64,000 nt of DNA from Mucilaginibacter rigui (GCF_014773275.1 NZ_JACWMW010000004.1:332418-396417), one strand, 5' to 3'. Positions 43,883 through 53,310 are shown, counted from the stretch's first letter. Program-made: numbers and translations. Notes: generated by a model not told the origin, from the sequence alone.

Positions 43883-45386
43883 ATGCCTTTAATTTTGCCA
43901 TGGTAACCGGCAGCCGGGTAGTGATATTTGTAGGAAGCACAGCATATAAACGATTTGGCAGTGCCAACTCATCTCCAGCCTTACCATGAATATAAACTCC
44001 CAATAAACAGGCATCCTGCGGGGTATATTGCTGCGCTAACAGGGAGGTAATAACGCCTGTAAGTACATCGCCCATCCCACCGCTTGCCATAGCCGCATTA
44101 CCGGTCGGATTAAAGTACAACCTCTCATCCGGCGTAGCCGTAATAGTGTAAGTATTTTTAAGGATAATGTGAATGTTGAGTTCGTTAGCTTTTGCTTTTG
44201 CGGTTTGCAGGCGTTGCCACCAACTGGTATGCTCCCCAAACAAACGGTCGAACTCTTTCATATGCGGCGTAATAATGCTCCCGGCAGGTAGTTTTTTGAG
44301 TAAGGCTTTGTTTTCTGCCAGTACGTTCAGCGCATCGGCATCTACAACAATTGGCTTGCTATAATTTTTGCAGATAGTTTTTAATAGCTTTAGTGTTTCG
44401 GGTTCTTTACCCAGGCCGGGGCCAATGCCTATAGTGCTATATTTATCCCATTTTATATCCGGTAGTTTATCCTCCCTGCGCAGCAGGGCCATTACTTCAG
44501 GCATTGAACTGTTCAGCGCTACCAATCCGCTTTGCGGGATGCAGGCAGTTGTTAGCCCCGCCCCGGCATGTGCGCACGCCGATGAGGCAAGCAGTGCTGC
44601 CCCCATGGTTTCGTCCTTACCGGCGATGATAAGCGCATGCCCGTAGGTGCCTTTATTGCTGAAGCGGTTGCGGGATTTGAGCACTTTGCGTGCATCAGCA
44701 TCTTCAAACAAAAAATATGGGGTATCGGCGTTATTGATGAACGCTTCGCTCAGGCCTATTTTAACCACCTCGCAACAGTTTATATACGGGCCGGATTCAG
44801 GCAACAGGAAATTGATCTTTGGTTGTTGAAAGGTGATCACCAGGTCGGCCTTTAAAACTGCTGCATTTTTAGGGATCTCACCATCGGTGTAAAAACCGGT
44901 AGGTACGTCAACCGCAACAACTGTTTTTTGAAGGCTGTTCAGGTAATCTACTAACTTTTTATAATCGCCGGCAAGTGGTTTATTAAGGCCGGTGCCCAAT
45001 ATGGCGTCAATAATTATATCCGCAGTTTCCCGGGGCGTTTCAGAGCCGTTTTTTAGCGTTTGAAGGGCGATTTTTGCCGTTTTTAGTCGCTTTAAATTTC
45101 CATTAAAGTCGTCGCTTGCCTTATCGCTAAACCGGCATATCTTCACATCGATATTGCAGTAGCCATGGTCGCACAAAATGCGGGTAATGGCCAAACCGTC
45201 GCCGCCGTTGTTACCGGTTCCGCAGTAAACCGCAATGGTTTGTTTTTTATCCTGAAAGTGATTGATGAACCAACCCACAAAGGCTTTTGAGGCCCGTTCC
45301 ATCAGGTCGATAGAGCTTATGGGCTCCTGGGCTATAGTGTAAGCATCAGCTTCGCGAATTTGCTTTGATACGAGTAGAGGCAACAT
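43881..45386 (-). CDS. nnr: Bifunctional NAD(P)H-hydrate epimerase / ADP-dependent dehydratase
   Basis: 501 residues. The N-terminal epimerase domain (about 1-215) has YCGTGNNGGDGLAITRIL and VAVDVPTGF; the C-terminal dehydratase (about 230-501) has GKDETMGAALLASSACAHAG, GPGLG and ASGGMGDVLTGVI with the catalytic Asp. It repairs damaged NAD(P)HX. ATG at 45384-45386. Leftward, downstream of yefM-yoeB. Confidence 0.95.
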   Translation of the reverse strand: MLPLLVSKQIREADAYTIAQEPISSIDLMERASKAFVGWFINHFQDKKQTIAVYCGTGNNGGDGLAITRILCDHGYCNIDVKICRFSDKASDDFNGNLKRLKTAKIALQTLKNGSETPRETADIIIDAILGTGLNKPLAGDYKKLVDYLNSLQKTVVAVDVPTGFYTDGEIPKNAAVLKADLVITFQQPKINFLLPESGPYINCCEVVKIGLSEAFINNADTPYFLFEDADARKVLKSRNRFSNKGTYGHALIIAGKDETMGAALLASSACAHAGAGLTTACIPQSGLVALNSSMPEVMALLRREDKLPDIKWDKYSTIGIGPGLGKEPETLKLLKTICKNYSKPIVVDADALNVLAENKALLKKLPAGSIITPHMKEFDRLFGEHTSWWQRLQTAKAKANELNIHIILKNTYTITATPDERLYFNPTGNAAMASGGMGDVLTGVITSLLAQQYTPQDACLLGVYIHGKAGDELALPNRLYAVLPTNITTRLPVTMAKLKA

Positions 45387-45426
45387 ATATCCTAAAGATA
45401 GGATTTATACGTTTTGTTTTGGGGAA

Positions 45427-45681
45427 TTAATAATGATATCTGCATTGTAGAAGAACAATAGCATCATTATCTATTTTATAAACCAAACGGTGTTCTAAAT
45501 TTATTCTTCTTGACCACCATCCGGCAAGGTTATGCTTTAGGGGTTCTGGTTTACCATTGCCTTCAAACGGCAGCCTTTCAATTTCCCTAACTAATATGTT
45601 AATCTTTTTTAAGGTTGCTTTATCTGTACTTTGCCAGTATAAATAATCTTCCCACGCCTGGTCAAGAAAAATTATTTTCAT
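45427..45681 (-). CDS. yoeB: Txe/YoeB-family mRNA interferase toxin
   Basis: 84 residues, the same length as E. coli YoeB and close to it in sequence. The catalytic set Glu46 (KPEP), Arg65 (EHRLVY) and His83 (CRYHY) is intact. YoeB cleaves mRNA on translating ribosomes. Its ATG overlaps the antitoxin stop by 4 bp (ATGA), the usual arrangement. All catalytic residues being present, it should be active. Confidence 0.93.
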   Translation of the reverse strand: MKIIFLDQAWEDYLYWQSTDKATLKKINILVREIERLPFEGNGKPEPLKHNLAGWWSRRINLEHRLVYKIDNDAIVLLQCRYHY

Positions 45682-45929
45682 TCTTCGATCAAGCGTCTTT
45701 CTGTACCAGAACCTTTTTCATAATCCTGAATACCCTGTAATAAACGTGCAGCATTTGTCGGACTTTTTAGTAAGTAGAAGGTTTCCTCCATACTTTCATA
45801 ATCGGATTTTGAAAGCACCACAACATCTTCGCCATTAGCGCTGGTCACAAAAAGCGGGGAGTGACTGGTACGAACCTTATCTAAGTAGGTTTTTAACTGC
45901 TGCCTGAAGTTTGTGTATGTAGTAATCAT
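45678..45929 (-). CDS. yefM: YefM/Phd-family antitoxin
   Basis: 83 residues from the ATG at 45927-45929 (MITTYTNFRQQLKTYLDKV), the normal YefM length and start. A longer in-frame start at 45974 would add 15 hydrophobic residues and lies in the operator region, so it is rejected. The N-terminal half is the DNA-binding Phd/YefM fold with VVVLSKSDYESMEET; the C-terminal tail wraps the toxin. Confidence 0.9.
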   Translation of the reverse strand: MITTYTNFRQQLKTYLDKVRTSHSPLFVTSANGEDVVVLSKSDYESMEETFYLLKSPTNAARLLQGIQDYEKGSGTERRLIEE

Positions 45930-45943
45930 GCTATTGGTTTTTA

Positions 45944-45974
45944 TAAAGGTAAAAACAATAATATATATGTACAA
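45944..45974 (-). promoter_or_regulatory. yefM-yoeB promoter
   Basis: On the minus strand: TTG (45974-45972), 20 bp, then TACCTTTA (45951-45944), close to TTTG-N19-TAnnTTTG. The -33 element lies inside the operator palindrome. Confidence 0.5.
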
Positions 45975-45992
45975 TTTTCTGTACGTATATAT
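45961..45992. promoter_or_regulatory. Probable YefM operator (paired TGTACA)
   Basis: Twelve-bp arms ATATATATGTAC (45961-45972) and GTACGTATATAT (45981-45992), 11 of 12 bp complementary, 8-bp spacer. It contains TGTACA (45968-45973) and TGTACG (45980-45985), centres 12 bp apart. E. coli YefM-YoeB binds paired TGTACA cores in this geometry. Confidence 0.65.
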
Positions 45993-45996
45993 TATT

Positions 45997-48837
45997 TTAT
46001 CCCATCTCTTTCTTCAAGAACTGGCCGGTAAAGCTTTCTTTAACCTTGCATAAACCTTCTGGCGTGCCGCTAAACAATATTTTACCGCCGCCCGAGCCTC
46101 CTTCAGGGCCAAGATCGATCACGTGGTCGACCACCTTAATTACATCCAGGTTGTGTTCAATAACCAGTACCGTATTGCCTTTATCAACCAGTTGATTGAT
46201 AACTCCAAGCAGCACGTTTATATCCTCGAAGTGTAAACCGGTTGTAGGTTCATCTAATATATAGAAAGTATTACCGGTATCTTTTTTGCTTAGCTCGGTT
46301 GCCAGTTTTACACGCTGCGCCTCACCGCCTGATAGGGTTGTAGATGCCTGTCCAAGCGTGATATAGCCCAAACCAACATCAAACAAGGTTTTCACCTTAC
46401 GGTAGATGGATGGGATATGCTCAAAAAATGGCGTAGCATCTTCAATGCTCATATCCAGCACATCGCTGATAGATTTACCACGATAGCGTACTTCCAGTGT
46501 TTCGCGGTTGTAACGGCGGCCACCGCATTCCTCACAAGGCACCTGTACATCGGGTAAAAAATTCATTTCAATAACCTTTTGCCCAGCACCCTGGCAGGTT
46601 TCGCAACGACCACCCTTTACATTGAACGAGAAACGGCCGGGTTTATACCCACGGATCCTTGACTCGGGCAAGGCCACGAACAGGTTACGGATATCCGAGA
46701 ACACACCGGTATATGTAGCCGGGTTTGAACGTGGTGTACGGCCAATTGGCGTTTGGTCTATCTCTATTACTTTATCAATATGTTCCAGCCCTTCAATTTT
46801 TTCGTACGGAAGCGGGTGTTTCTTGGCGCGGAAGAAGTGGTGGTTTAATATGGGGTACAATGTTTCGGTTATCAGGCTCGATTTACCACTGCCCGATACC
46901 CCGGTTACTCCTATCAGTTTGCCTAACGGGAAATCGACAGAAACTTTCTTCAGGTTATGGCCGGTAGCTTTTTTAAGCGATAATGTTTTACCATTACCTT
47001 CACGGCGGTGTTTTGGAATGGCAATTTCGCGCTCGCCGTTTATATATGATGTTGTAAGCGTGTGATGGCTCATTAATTGAGCGGGGGTGCCTTCGGCAAC
47101 TATGGTACCACCGTGTACGCCCGCAGCAGGGCCCATGTCAATTACATGGTCGGCTTCCAGTATCATATCCTTATCGTGCTCCACAACTAAAACGGTGTTA
47201 CCCAAGTCGCGCAGGTTTTTAAGCGCATTTATTAAACGTTCGTTATCGCGCTGATGGAGGCCTATACTTGGCTCATCTAAAATGTACATTACGTTCATCA
47301 GTTGCGAGCCTATTTGCGTAGCCAGCCTGATACGCTGTGCCTCGCCCCCCGAAAGGGTTTTGGCGGTACGGTCTAATGTTAAATAACTTAAACCAACATC
47401 CAGCAAAAAGCCAATACGTGCGCGAATTTCTTTTAATATCTCTTTTGCTATAACGTTCTGGCGCTCATTCAGCCTGTCTTCTAACCCGGTGTACCATTTA
47501 TCAAGCGTGGTGATATCCATACAGGCCAGCTCGAAGATATTTTTGCCATCGACCTTAAAGTGCAGCGATTCCTTTTTTAAACGGGCGCCTTCGCAGGTGG
47601 GGCATGTACGCAATACACGATAGTTTTCCATATCGTCCATTCCCTCGTCGTTGCGTCGTTCCTGCTGCTCTTCAAGCATCCGGATGATACCATCAAACGA
47701 GATCTGGTAGTTTTGCACGTTCCATTTATTGTACTCAACCGCTACGCTGATCATATCCGGCGAACCGTTCAGTATGATATCCAGCTGGTCGCGTGTTAGT
47801 TTTTCTATCGGGGTGGATAGAGAGAATTCATACTTTTTGGCCAGCGCCTTTAGCACCTGGAAGATCCAGGTTTCGCGGTACTCGCCTATCGGGGCAAGCC
47901 CACCATTCAGGATGCTCAGTTTGGGATTTGGTATAACCGATGCTTCATCTACCTCGAATATATAACCCAGCCCATTACATTTTTCGCAGGCGCCATACGG
48001 CGAGTTGAACGAGAAGGTATTAGGCTGCGGCTCATCGTATGAGATACCCGATACCGGGTCCATCAGGTACTTACTAAAATAGGATACGTTATTATCTTTA
48101 TCGGCAATGCGGATAATGCCTTTGGCTATCTTTAGGGCCGATTGTACCGAGGTGTATAAGCGCTTGCTGTCTGCTTCGCTCACCACCAGGCGGTCAACCA
48201 CAATATCAATATCGTGAATTTTGTACCTGTCTACCTGCATTTTTGCTTCCACATCGGCAATAGCGCCATCAATATAAACCTTCAGGTAGCCCTGCTTACG
48301 GATCTGCTCAAACAGCTCTCGGTAGTGGCCCTTGCGGGCTTTTACCACCGGGGCAAGTATGTTAACCGGTTGCCCGTCAAACTTCTCGAAAATGGTTTTC
48401 AGGATCTGCTCCTCGCTCATGCGCTCCATTTTCTCGCCGGTGGTGTAGCTGTAGGCATCACCAGCACGGGCAAAAAGCAGTCGCATAAAGTCGTATATTT
48501 CGGTAATAGTACCAACTGTACTGCGTGGGTTTTTGCTGGTGGTTTTTTGCTCAATGGCAATAACCGGGCTAAGGCCCGATACCTTGTCAACATCAGGGCG
48601 TTCCATACCGCCCATAAATTGGCGTGAGTAGGCCGAAAATGTTTCCATATAACGGCGCTGCCCCTCGGCATAAATGGTATCGAAAGCTAACGACGATTTA
48701 CCGCTGCCACTAAGCCCGGTTATAACAACCAGCTTATTGCGCGGAAAAGAAACATCAATATTTTTTAAATTATGTACCCGGGCACCATAAACTTCAACTT
48801 CACTTTGCTCGCCCAGATCTAACGTTTTTTCGCTCAT
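45997..48837 (-). CDS. uvrA: Excinuclease ABC subunit A
   Basis: 946 residues, full length. Walker A motifs GLSGSGKSS (41-49) and GVSGSGKSS in the second half; signature LSGGEAQRIRLA and LSGGEAQRVKLA; zinc-binding Cys pairs CEKCNGLG and CETCQGAG with CEECGG. It finds bulky lesions and loads UvrB for nucleotide excision repair. ATG at 48835-48837. Precedes yefM-yoeB. Confidence 0.97.
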   Translation of the reverse strand: MSEKTLDLGEQSEVEVYGARVHNLKNIDVSFPRNKLVVITGLSGSGKSSLAFDTIYAEGQRRYMETFSAYSRQFMGGMERPDVDKVSGLSPVIAIEQKTTSKNPRSTVGTITEIYDFMRLLFARAGDAYSYTTGEKMERMSEEQILKTIFEKFDGQPVNILAPVVKARKGHYRELFEQIRKQGYLKVYIDGAIADVEAKMQVDRYKIHDIDIVVDRLVVSEADSKRLYTSVQSALKIAKGIIRIADKDNNVSYFSKYLMDPVSGISYDEPQPNTFSFNSPYGACEKCNGLGYIFEVDEASVIPNPKLSILNGGLAPIGEYRETWIFQVLKALAKKYEFSLSTPIEKLTRDQLDIILNGSPDMISVAVEYNKWNVQNYQISFDGIIRMLEEQQERRNDEGMDDMENYRVLRTCPTCEGARLKKESLHFKVDGKNIFELACMDITTLDKWYTGLEDRLNERQNVIAKEILKEIRARIGFLLDVGLSYLTLDRTAKTLSGGEAQRIRLATQIGSQLMNVMYILDEPSIGLHQRDNERLINALKNLRDLGNTVLVVEHDKDMILEADHVIDMGPAAGVHGGTIVAEGTPAQLMSHHTLTTSYINGEREIAIPKHRREGNGKTLSLKKATGHNLKKVSVDFPLGKLIGVTGVSGSGKSSLITETLYPILNHHFFRAKKHPLPYEKIEGLEHIDKVIEIDQTPIGRTPRSNPATYTGVFSDIRNLFVALPESRIRGYKPGRFSFNVKGGRCETCQGAGQKVIEMNFLPDVQVPCEECGGRRYNRETLEVRYRGKSISDVLDMSIEDATPFFEHIPSIYRKVKTLFDVGLGYITLGQASTTLSGGEAQRVKLATELSKKDTGNTFYILDEPTTGLHFEDINVLLGVINQLVDKGNTVLVIEHNLDVIKVVDHVIDLGPEGGSGGGKILFSGTPEGLCKVKESFTGQFLKKEMG

Positions 48838-48905
48838 ATACTTTTATGGAAACAGCATAATGCCGTATAGGTTTTTACACCGGCATTAATTACTAAAATT
48901 TTTCG

Positions 48906-48913
48906 CAAATATA
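48906..48913 (-). promoter_or_regulatory. -7 element of uvrA promoter
   Basis: Reads TATATTTG on the minus strand, matching TAnnTTTG, about 69 bp before the uvrA start. Confidence 0.45.
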
Positions 48914-49088
48914 CGCAAAAGCGTCGATGATTTAAAGCATTAGCACAGGCGGGAATGAACTGTTTAATGTAAAATTTTGCCCTCACCGTCAACACGTTGT
49001 CCGTGCTGTAAAATATTTGTTTTTAAGTTAACCGTGGGTTTACACAACCATGCTTTTTTTGCAAAAATAACAAGCCATAATTTATCAA

Positions 49089-50387
49089 ATGAAAAAATCT
49101 TTACTTAGTATTTTCGCTATTGCCGCTGTGAGTTTAACTGCGTGCAAAAAAAATCATAACGATACCGCCATACCTGCTATTACCTACCCGGATATGGCAG
49201 AAGCAGCCGACCCTGCTTTACTATTTACCACTACAACGGGTGTAAAAGTTTACAATGGGGGCTTTGGCTCATCTGTTGCTGCCGACCCTAACGACCCTGC
49301 TGTATTTTATATGCTTACAGACCGCGGGCCAAACGTAGCCGGCACTATTGCTAACTCTATTATTTTGGGCAAACCCGATTTTACACCGGCTATAGGCAAA
49401 TTCAGGCTAAAAAACGGCAAATTATACCTGGAGCAAACCATCGAACTAAAAAATGCTACAGGCGGTAAACTAAATGGTTTACCAAACCCGGTTGGCCAGG
49501 GCAGTACAGGCGAAGTACCTTACGACGTTAATGGTGCCATATTACAGCCAAGCGCAGATGGTATCGATTCGGAGGGCATGGTATTAGCGGCCGATGGCTC
49601 GTTTTGGATAAGTGACGAATATGGCCCGCATATAGTACATTTTGATGCCACCGGTAAAACCATTGAGCGCATAAACCCGTTTGGAACCGGCACCGGAGGC
49701 CGTAAAATACCATTAGTATTTGCGAAACGCAGGGCTAACCGTGGCATGGAAGGGTTATCCGTTACGCCCGATGGTAAAACACTGGTTGGCATAATGCAAT
49801 CGCCTATGTATAATCCTTCAAAAGCGGCTATTGGCAATTCGGTTGTTTTAAGGATCTTAACCTTTGATATTGCTACGGGCGCAACCAAACAATACGCCTA
49901 CTTAATGGAAAACCCAACACTTACCGGCTGCAGCGAAATAACAGCGATTAACGCTACTACATTTTTAACAATAGAGCGAGATGGCCTTTATGGCGGCGCA
50001 TCAAATAATCCTGCTACTTTTAAAAAAATATTTAAGATAGATATCAGCAAGGCTACCGATATTTCTGACGCTGCAAACAGTGCTACAGGCAAGCTTTACG
50101 GTGGCAAAACAGTAGAGGAATTAGTGGATGCTGCAGGTTTGCAAGGCGCAGGTATTGTGCCGGTTACCAAAACATCAGCGCTCGATCTGCTAAAAGACCT
50201 GCCGACCGTTTACCCGCACGATAAAGCCGAAGGTATTGCATTGTTAAAAGGTAACATCCTGGTAATATCGAACGATGATGATTTTGGTGTGGTTGATAAT
50301 GGCGCAAGCGGCTTTGCCCAAAAAGTCTTACCGGCTACCAATACTACAGATCATAACAGGTTATACTTTGTAAAACTTAAATTGTAA
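49089..50387 (+). CDS. Esterase-like-activity-of-phytase family lipoprotein
   Basis: 432 residues. Lipobox in LLSIFAIAAVSLTAC (Cys19). The mature part is a beta-propeller-like domain of the phytase-esterase-like type, with VAADPNDPAVFYMLTDRGP, GIDSEGMVLAADGSFWISDEYG and NRGMEGLSVTPDGKTL. Family members act on phosphoesters or related substrates; none of the calcium-phytase residues was checked. Single gene with a strong terminator. Confidence 0.86.
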   Translation: MKKSLLSIFAIAAVSLTACKKNHNDTAIPAITYPDMAEAADPALLFTTTTGVKVYNGGFGSSVAADPNDPAVFYMLTDRGPNVAGTIANSIILGKPDFTPAIGKFRLKNGKLYLEQTIELKNATGGKLNGLPNPVGQGSTGEVPYDVNGAILQPSADGIDSEGMVLAADGSFWISDEYGPHIVHFDATGKTIERINPFGTGTGGRKIPLVFAKRRANRGMEGLSVTPDGKTLVGIMQSPMYNPSKAAIGNSVVLRILTFDIATGATKQYAYLMENPTLTGCSEITAINATTFLTIERDGLYGGASNNPATFKKIFKIDISKATDISDAANSATGKLYGGKTVEELVDAAGLQGAGIVPVTKTSALDLLKDLPTVYPHDKAEGIALLKGNILVISNDDDFGVVDNGASGFAQKVLPATNTTDHNRLYFVKLKL

Positions 50388-50414
50388 TATAACCTTCTGT
50401 AAGTTTACTCACCT

Positions 50415-50446
50415 GCCCCCTCTTTGTACAGAGGGGGCTTTTTTTT
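50415..50446 (+). terminator. Rho-independent terminator
   Basis: Nine-bp arms GCCCCCTCT and AGAGGGGGC, loop TTGTAC, T8. The preceding ACTCACCT resembles the edge of the palindromic element at 5846. Confidence 0.9.
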
Positions 50447-50640
50447 ACTTTTTTCGGAGAGGAGCCTGGCTCTATGGCAGACATTATCCCCCCATCAATC
50501 CGTCGCGTTAACTAAACAATAATTCCAGTTCTCGCACTCTTTTCAGTTCTTCACTACCACTCAAAAGCATTTTTCCCTATCCAAAACATAGCCTTAATAT
50601 TAGCGCGCAAAACATTGTTTGTTATATTCACATTAAACGT

Positions 50641-50759
50641 ATTGCCCGAACTATGAGAGCACACAATGAGTTATTGCCCGTTATTAGCAATGCTCTGCGT
50701 GCATTAAGTTCCCCTTGGTTGTTATACAAAAAGAGCCATCCCGTCGGGGATGGCTTTTT
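50641..50759 (+). ncRNA. Candidate structured small RNA
   Basis: A TTTG (50618-50621) lies 18 bp before TATTGCCC (50640-50647). Downstream, AGAGCA (50656-50661) can pair with TGCTCT (50691-50696) and inner ATTGC (50673-50677) with GCAAT (50687-50691), leaving a bulged stem, followed by a strong terminator hairpin. The -7 match is poor and the terminator may serve the opposite strand. Confidence 0.25.
50728..50759. terminator. Bidirectional terminator
   Basis: Nine-bp arms AGCCATCCC and GGGATGGCT, loop GTCG, A-run before and T-run after. It can end the leftward transglycosylase transcript. Confidence 0.88.
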
Positions 50760-50787
50760 AAATGTGCTCCGTAATAATTAAATTACT

Positions 50788-51579
50788 TTAATTGTTATAC
50801 AGCCCTAAAAAGGGAGTTGGTTTTTGCATATAGCTATAAAAGTTTTTATAACCATATTTAGCAGGATTACTGATGATCTCCTTCATAGCAATAATCTTGT
50901 AAACGTATGAACCGGTTTCGCGGTTAAGCGTCATGCGGAAATAGTTATCCTCATTTTGCTTATGAATAGCGCGTTCCAGTTTAATAGAACCGTTGTTGTA
51001 AGCGGCAGCGGCCAGTGTCCAGCTGTTAAACTCACCGTAAAGTTCTTTAATGTACTTGCAGGCAGCAATGGTAGATTTGCGCAGGTTAAGGCGCTCATCT
51101 ATACTCTTGTTAACCTTTAGCCCGTAAGTGCGTGCGGTGCCGGGCATAAACTGCCAAACGCCACGTGCGCCCTTTGGCGATGTGCCTCCTTTTAAGCCCG
51201 ACTCTACCAGCGGGATATACTTAAAATCCTCCGGGATGCCATAGGCTTTTAAGATAGGCTCGATGATAGGAAACATCTTATCGGCTTTTGAGTGCAAAAC
51301 GTTCGACTGAATGTTTTTGTACCCGTGTTTCGCTATTGATTTTTTTAATTTAAAATCTACTTTTTTGTCGTTTACCGGCAGGGCCTCATCTGCAAAACTA
51401 AATGCCTCTTCGGCTGCTTCAGCAGGTAGGCTGAAGAGCAATTTTGAAGGTGTGTGGGCGATGTAATTTACAGGGTAAACCGGGTCGGTACTGAAAATGT
51501 TAAGCCTGGAAATGATAACCAGCACCAAGATTACGGAGCACGTAATTAAGTGTTTTTTAGTCATTTCAATTTTACTCAT
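50788..51579 (-). CDS. Lytic transglycosylase (SLT domain)
   Basis: 263 residues, with a membrane/signal segment near 9-25 (KHLITCSVILVLVIISRL). The SLT domain starts near 100; the catalytic Glu126 lies in PLVESGLK and GARGVWQFMPGTARTYGL (137-154) is the conserved block, with AAAAYNNG near 200. It cleaves peptidoglycan to 1,6-anhydro products. The initial MSKIEMTKK has an internal Met6 that is also a possible start. Confidence 0.9.
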   Translation of the reverse strand: MSKIEMTKKHLITCSVILVLVIISRLNIFSTDPVYPVNYIAHTPSKLLFSLPAEAAEEAFSFADEALPVNDKKVDFKLKKSIAKHGYKNIQSNVLHSKADKMFPIIEPILKAYGIPEDFKYIPLVESGLKGGTSPKGARGVWQFMPGTARTYGLKVNKSIDERLNLRKSTIAACKYIKELYGEFNSWTLAAAAYNNGSIKLERAIHKQNEDNYFRMTLNRETGSYVYKIIAMKEIISNPAKYGYKNFYSYMQKPTPFLGLYNN

Positions 51580-51735
51580 TAATTATACTTTTTGGTATGA
51601 TGTGCGGCAAAGGTACGTTATATAAAGCAGATTATCAAACACTTGTAATTAGCTTAGTGTTTCGGGAGTTTTAAAAACGGCCAAAAAACATGCTTTAAAG
51701 TGGTTTAAACGTACATTTTGAACCCTGCTAAAAAA

Positions 51736-51766
51736 TTGTTTTTTTGGTTAAAATGTTGTACTTTTG
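51736..51766 (+). promoter_or_regulatory. Promoter of the pseudouridine synthase gene
   Basis: TTG (51736-51738), 20 bp, then TACTTTTG (51759-51766), close to the Bacteroidetes consensus; 34 bp before the ATG. Confidence 0.55.
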
Positions 51767-51800
51767 ACCCTCACGCTGCGAAAGCGCAAAACAAAAAATT

Positions 51801-53267
51801 ATGGTATTTAAAAGACCAGCAGGTAGTCGCGACGACAGGCCCAACAAATCATCGGGCCGCTCAAAAAGTGGTAGCGAAAACGCAAAAAGACCATCATCTT
51901 CCTCCACAGGGAAACCCTTCGGCGCAGGCCGTACAGATGGCAAAAAAAACTTCTCGGTAGATAAAAGGGGGTCTGCCTATTCAAAACCAAATACCGATTC
52001 TGAAGGCAGCGAAAGGCCAAAGAAAAGCTATGGTGCAGGCCCGTCATCATTTGGCGATAAAAAAGCATTTGTACCAAAAGGCAGGCCATACAGCGGCCGC
52101 CCGGCAGATAATGACCGCCCAAAAAGAAGCTTCGGCGATGCGCCATCGGGCGAACGCAAAAACTTTACCCCAAGAGACAAACCTTACAGTGGCCGCCCGC
52201 AATCGTCAGATGGCGAAGGCAGTACTTACCGTAAACCAAGTTTAGGCCCTGCATCATACGGTGCGCGCAAAAAACCGGTTGCCGGCGATAAACCATTTAA
52301 CAGGCGACCTGCCGGTACCGACGGGCCAAAGAAAAGCTTTGATACCGAAGGCGGCGAGAAACGCCCATACGGAACCCGCGAAGGCGGAGCAAAGAAAAGC
52401 TTTGGTGGCGATAAGAAATTTGGTGGCACACGCGGGGGCACTAAAGATTTTCCAAGTACATCTACAGGTTTCCGTAAACGCGAGGGTGATGATACAGCAT
52501 CTAAGCCAACCATGCGCGGCCGTAAAAACCCGGTTGTAAAAGCTAAAGATGATGGCCTGATACGCCTTAACCGTTATATTGCCAATGCTGGCATCTGCAG
52601 CCGGCGTAAGGCTGATGAGTTGATAGCTGCAGGTGTGGTATCTGTAAACGGTGAAGTAATCTCTGAACTTGGCCACAAGGTTGATCCGCTTAAAGACCTG
52701 GTACGCTACAATGGCGAGGCTTTAAAACGCGAGAAAATGATCTATGTGCTTTTAAATAAACCCAAAGACTACATCACCACTACGGATGATCCGCAAGAGC
52801 GCCGTACCGTTATGCACCTGGTTGATAAAGCCAGCAAAGAACGTATATACCCTGTTGGCCGCCTTGACCGTAATACAACCGGTTTGTTATTGATGACCAA
52901 CGATGGCGACCTGGCAGATAAATTATCTCACCCACGTAACAGCGTTACAAAATTATACCTGGTTGAGCTGAACAAAGCCCTTACACAAGGCGACCTGAAT
53001 AAAATTAGTTTTGGCCTTGAACTTGAAGATGGCTTAATAAAACCGGATAGCATATCATATGTAACAGGTGGTACTAAAAAGGAGATCGGCATCCAGATAC
53101 ACAGTGGTAAAAACCGTATTGTGCGCCGTATCTTTGAATCGTTAGGTTATGATGTGATAAAGCTTGACCGTTCTGTTTACGCCAACCTAACCAAAAAAGA
53201 CCTTCCCCGTGGCCGCTGGAGATACCTTGACGAGAAGGAAGTGATACAATTGAAACATTTGATATAG
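51801..53267 (+). CDS. rRNA pseudouridine synthase (RluB/RsuA family) with long basic N-terminal extension
   Basis: 488 residues. Residues 1 to about 245 are a low-complexity, Lys/Arg/Gly/Ser/Pro-rich tract with loose repeats such as KPYSGRP, KKSFG and RGGTKD. The S4 RNA-binding domain starts near 249 (IRLNRYIANAGICSRRKADE); the catalytic Asp356 lies in VGRLDRNTTGLLL. The enzyme family isomerises uridines in rRNA. The extension is absent from E. coli RluB but is usual in kind, though variable in length, in Bacteroidetes. Single gene. Confidence 0.92.
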   Translation: MVFKRPAGSRDDRPNKSSGRSKSGSENAKRPSSSSTGKPFGAGRTDGKKNFSVDKRGSAYSKPNTDSEGSERPKKSYGAGPSSFGDKKAFVPKGRPYSGRPADNDRPKRSFGDAPSGERKNFTPRDKPYSGRPQSSDGEGSTYRKPSLGPASYGARKKPVAGDKPFNRRPAGTDGPKKSFDTEGGEKRPYGTREGGAKKSFGGDKKFGGTRGGTKDFPSTSTGFRKREGDDTASKPTMRGRKNPVVKAKDDGLIRLNRYIANAGICSRRKADELIAAGVVSVNGEVISELGHKVDPLKDLVRYNGEALKREKMIYVLLNKPKDYITTTDDPQERRTVMHLVDKASKERIYPVGRLDRNTTGLLLMTNDGDLADKLSHPRNSVTKLYLVELNKALTQGDLNKISFGLELEDGLIKPDSISYVTGGTKKEIGIQIHSGKNRIVRRIFESLGYDVIKLDRSVYANLTKKDLPRGRWRYLDEKEVIQLKHLI

Positions 53268-53310
53268 TTTCCGGAGCAGAATTTTTGGGATTCTGGAATT
53301 TTCAAAATAT

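Larger units (their letters stand above)
50388..50787. other. 400-bp intergenic region with two terminators and a possible small RNA
   Basis: Contains the phytase-like gene terminator (50415-50446), about 200 bp with no protein-coding signal, a possible structured RNA (50641-50759) and the terminator of the leftward transglycosylase gene. Confidence 0.6.

Noticed and set aside
45930..45974. Extended yefM start
   Set aside because: It would place the operator and promoter inside the coding region; the shorter start matches YefM family length.
50653..50781. 42-codon frame MRAHNELLPV...
   Set aside because: It runs through the terminator hairpin and shows no domain or family signal.
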